A stretch of 64,000 nt of DNA from Bacteroidota bacterium (GTDB lineage Bacteria > Chlamydiota > Chlamydiia > Chlamydiales > FEN-1388), in assembly GCA_013285825.1 (NCBI GenBank), contig JABDGV010000001.1, forward strand, positions 1 through 64,000. The letters are read 5' to 3'. The notes under the pieces were generated by a model. The model made no database searches and had not been told where the DNA came from. It worked only from the letters and a program-made list of their open reading frames with translations. Positions 61,733 through 64,000 of the stretch are shown here, piece after piece (the stretch's first letter is position 1; every line of letters starts with the position of its first letter). The position numbers and the translations under genes were made by a program.

Positions 61733-63187
61733 ATGATGCAGCCACATCTTCATATTTGCACAGTAGCTTCTCAGCATGTACAGGGGCTCGATCAGCTTCT
61801 TGATTCATGTAAATACTTTAGAGTATCTCTTCACATCTTGGGAGAAGATAAACCCTTTCATGGTTTTGCTGAAAAGTTTTTCTACATTCAAGATTTCATT
61901 AAACCACTCCCGGATCACGACATTGTTTTGTTCCTCGATGCCTATGATGCACTTCTTTTGGCAACCTCCGATGACATTCTGAAGCAATTTCTCAAAATGA
62001 AAGCTCACTTTATTATTTCAGCTGAAAAGTATTGCTATCCCGACCCTGAGCTTGCACCACTTCACCCTCCAAGCCCCACCTCATTTAAGTATGTCAATAG
62101 CGGCACCTATATTGGCTATGTTCACGCCTTAAAAGAGTTTTTTAAAGCAATCGCCCCTTTTGAGCCGCAAGATAATGACCAGCACCTCATGATGCGCTAT
62201 TTTATCAACAATCCAGACAAAATAACTCTCGACACACGCTGCGAGCTCTTTTTGCCCACCTATGAGTTGAAAGCCGTGGATATTGAAATTGATGCAAAAA
62301 TGAAGCGAGCCAAATGCATAGAGACAAATTCTACTCCCTGCATTGTGCATGGCGCTCGAAAGAGCCTCTGGTACCAGTTTTTGTATGATGCTCTTTTCAA
62401 AAAACCATACAAGTCCAAAGAGCCTGATGATAAAACTGTTTTTTTGAGCATACTTGCACGTGACAATGCCCCCTTTCTACCCAAATATCTCGAGGCAATT
62501 GACAAGCTTGACTACAAGAAAAAGCATATCACGGTTTCAATCCAAACCTTCAACAACAGCGATGAAACGAAAGAAATCCTCCAAAAGTGGATGCAAGCAC
62601 ATCAAAATGAGTATAAAGAGATCCTTTTTGAAGAGGATGACATTCTCAATTTGCCCCCCTCGCAGTACTCTCCACAGCGATTTAAAATTCCTGGAACCAT
62701 TCGGAACAGGAGTCTTAAAATCGCTTCCAGTAAGAACTGCGACTATTATTTCGTTGTCGATTGCGACAACTTTATAGCTCCTTGTACTCTCAAAGAACTG
62801 ATTGCAAAAGAGAAACCTATCATCGCTCCCCTCTTACATAACTTTCCCCCTTCTCCTGACCTTTCAAGCAACTTTTTTGCTTGTGTGACTGATGATGGCC
62901 ATTTTCAAGAACATCCAGACTACTTAAAGATATTGAAGAGTGAGAAAGTGGGGATATTTAAAGTGCCCCTAGTGCTTGGAACCTGCCTCATCCAAAAGAG
63001 TGCACTCTCAAAGCTAAGTTACATTGATGAGACGTTCGATCCAGAATATATTATCTTCGCAAGATCTGCCCGAAAAGGGAGTGTGGATCAGTATATCTCT
63101 AATGAGCGGGATTTTGGATTCATGATTCACCTTACGGACTATCCCTCGATTGAAGAAGCAGCTCTTCTTGAAACGTTTTTGGAGTAA
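61733..63187 (+). CDS. Two-domain collagen-type glycosyltransferase (PLOD-GT plus COLGALT-GT)
   Basis: 484 residues, no signal peptide. Residues about 1-225 resemble the glucosyltransferase domain of lysyl hydroxylase LH3/PLOD and mimivirus L230: VLFLDAYDALL (D69, D72 as metal ligands), DNDQHLMMRYF, and IVHGAR (H206). Residues about 234-484 resemble the N-terminal GT-A domain of procollagen galactosyltransferase COLGALT: FLSILARDNAPFLPKYLEA, FNNSDETKEILQKWM, VVDCDNF (D343, D345 as DxD), IIAPLL, DYLKI and FKVPLVLGTCLI. In animals these two enzymes add Glc to Gal-hydroxylysine on collagen. Lysyl hydroxylase and GT25 halves are absent. Three collagen-like proteins lie 13 kb upstream. Bacterial use unknown. 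Confidence 0.85.
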   Translation: MMQPHLHICTVASQHVQGLDQLLDSCKYFRVSLHILGEDKPFHGFAEKFFYIQDFIKPLPDHDIVLFLDAYDALLLATSDDILKQFLKMKAHFIISAEKYCYPDPELAPLHPPSPTSFKYVNSGTYIGYVHALKEFFKAIAPFEPQDNDQHLMMRYFINNPDKITLDTRCELFLPTYELKAVDIEIDAKMKRAKCIETNSTPCIVHGARKSLWYQFLYDALFKKPYKSKEPDDKTVFLSILARDNAPFLPKYLEAIDKLDYKKKHITVSIQTFNNSDETKEILQKWMQAHQNEYKEILFEEDDILNLPPSQYSPQRFKIPGTIRNRSLKIASSKNCDYYFVVDCDNFIAPCTLKELIAKEKPIIAPLLHNFPPSPDLSSNFFACVTDDGHFQEHPDYLKILKSEKVGIFKVPLVLGTCLIQKSALSKLSYIDETFDPEYIIFARSARKGSVDQYISNERDFGFMIHLTDYPSIEEAALLETFLE

Positions 63188-63204
63188 GCGGTTTACAACA
63201 CTCA

Positions 63205-63999
63205 TCACGCTTGCCTGCCCCCATCGATCCTATAGTTGGCACCTGTAATAAAATCGGCAATGGGACTTGCCAGAAAGGCAACCAGGTTACCCACCTCTTC
63301 AGGTGTGCCAAATCGTCCAACCAAATTAGGCAGCATTTCCTGAGTAACTTTTTTTTCTATCTCCTTCCACTCCTTGCCCCAGTTTTTTTCTACCGCCATT
63401 TCTTCAAACAGCGCTCTAGTGCCCGCTGTTGCAATGGGACCTGGAGATACGGTATTGACTGTGATGCCACTCCCCGCAAGATCTTTGGCTAAGCTGATTG
63501 TCATATTAATATTGGCCGCTTTTGTTGCTCCATACTCAGGCAAGCTTGGTGAAGGACTAATGCCAGCAACGCTTGCGATTTGGATAATTCGACCCCAGCC
63601 ATGTATCTTCATTTGAGGAAGGAATAGCTGAATCATACGCACCATTGCGACCACATTGACATTGAACAAATCGAGCCAATCTTGAGGTGAACCTTGCAGC
63701 CACCCCCTTTTAGGAAAAGCTCCGGCATTATTAACTAAAATGTCGAGCCGTTGAAAAGCTTGCAGCGTTCTTTCTGCAATTCGTTGTACATCCTCATCAC
63801 GTGTAAGATCCCCTTCAATAAAATGAGCAACACCGCCATTGGCAGTGATTTCATGAACCACACGCTGAAGCTCTTGCTTTTTCCTTCCTTGAACCATTAC
63901 ATGCACGCCTTCACGAGCTAAACATTTTGCAATCCCCTCACCTATTCCACTACTGCTTCCGGTAACTAAGGCTTTTTTGCCTTTAAGGTTGAGTTCCAT
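63205..63999 (-). CDS. SDR family oxidoreductase (3-oxoacyl-ACP reductase-like)
   Basis: 264 residues, apparently complete, with ATG one base before the window end. The NAD(P) motif is GSSSGIGEGIA, followed by NNAG, the catalytic Ser in IASVAGISPS and the Y-x3-K pair in YGATKAANIN. The C-terminal ITGANYRIDGG is typical of classical SDRs such as FabG homologs, but this copy is probably not the housekeeping FabG, and the substrate is unknown. Cofactor preference is likely NADP, from GRKKQE after the second strand. Confidence 0.92.
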   Translation of the reverse strand: MELNLKGKKALVTGSSSGIGEGIAKCLAREGVHVMVQGRKKQELQRVVHEITANGGVAHFIEGDLTRDEDVQRIAERTLQAFQRLDILVNNAGAFPKRGWLQGSPQDWLDLFNVNVVAMVRMIQLFLPQMKIHGWGRIIQIASVAGISPSPSLPEYGATKAANINMTISLAKDLAGSGITVNTVSPGPIATAGTRALFEEMAVEKNWGKEWKEIEKKVTQEMLPNLVGRFGTPEEVGNLVAFLASPIADFITGANYRIDGGRQA

Positions 64000-64000
64000 A

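Noticed and set aside
1-64000. tRNA, rRNA or integrase-linked island
   Set aside because: No tRNA-like T-loop and acceptor pairing, rRNA segment, integrase or transposase was found when reading both strands.

Overview
The window reads as chromosome of an environmental (Parachlamydiales-like) chlamydia with moderate, slightly AT-rich composition. That assignment is an inference from gene content: a PknD-type Ser/Thr kinase with a DWG instead of a DFG loop and a TPR-like tail, a giant DUF3638-like ATPase, an exported DUF2608 HAD protein, many small secreted proteins of unknown function, and several lone GNAT enzymes. No rRNA, tRNA, transposase, phage gene or CRISPR array was found. Genes are dense, on both strands, often overlapping by a few bases, with many convergent pairs that overlap at their 3' ends.

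Layout. 1-6.3 kb: a large palindromic repeat, a DedA protein, a membrane protein, a leftward group (AAA/DUF4143 ATPase, NADP-dependent reductase, MOSC protein), an alpha/beta hydrolase, and a phosphoribosyltransferase behind a highly structured leader. 6.3-17.2 kb: one 3620-residue ATPase with helicase-like motifs and a poly-Q stretch. 17.2-24.9 kb: DUF2608 phosphatase-like protein, exported cyclophilin, exported GT25 glycosyltransferase, DUF4239 protein, DUF952 protein, esterase, endonuclease V, a 49-residue basic protein and a Nudix hydrolase. 25-34 kb: Bcr/CflA transporter, LD-carboxypeptidase, a glyoxalase-EVE-MarR operon behind a palindromic operator, three related small exported proteins, an exported GH3 hexosaminidase and a set of GNATs, one fused to MarR. 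34-46 kb: PknD, two exported flavoproteins, an exported DPPY-type methyltransferase, a compact divergent kinase next to a PLP enzyme, and a membrane protein with no standard start codon. 46-49 kb: three tandem collagen-like secreted proteins. 49-64 kb: TrkA/TrkH, a possible effector with a consensus promoter, a Dus enzyme, a PEGA lipoprotein, an exported glycosyltransferase beside a repeat protein, a polysaccharide deacetylase, GH20 hexosaminidase, a methyltransferase, a two-domain collagen-type glycosyltransferase and an SDR.

The most striking signal is a possible bacterial collagen modification set. The protein at 61733-63187 joins a domain like the glucosyltransferase domain of animal and mimivirus lysyl hydroxylase (PLOD) to a domain like the N-terminal half of procollagen galactosyltransferase (COLGALT). 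An exported GT25 protein (the family of the COLGALT C-terminal half) lies at 18692-20095, and three exported collagen-like proteins lie at 46090-48911. These loci are 12-27 kb apart, so the functional link is an inference from domain identity, not from operon structure. No lysyl hydroxylase domain was seen.

A second theme is exported amino-sugar chemistry: GH3 and GH20 hexosaminidases, a CE4-type deacetylase and an S66 LD-carboxypeptidase all carry signal peptides, which would suit turnover of peptidoglycan or host chitin-like polymers.
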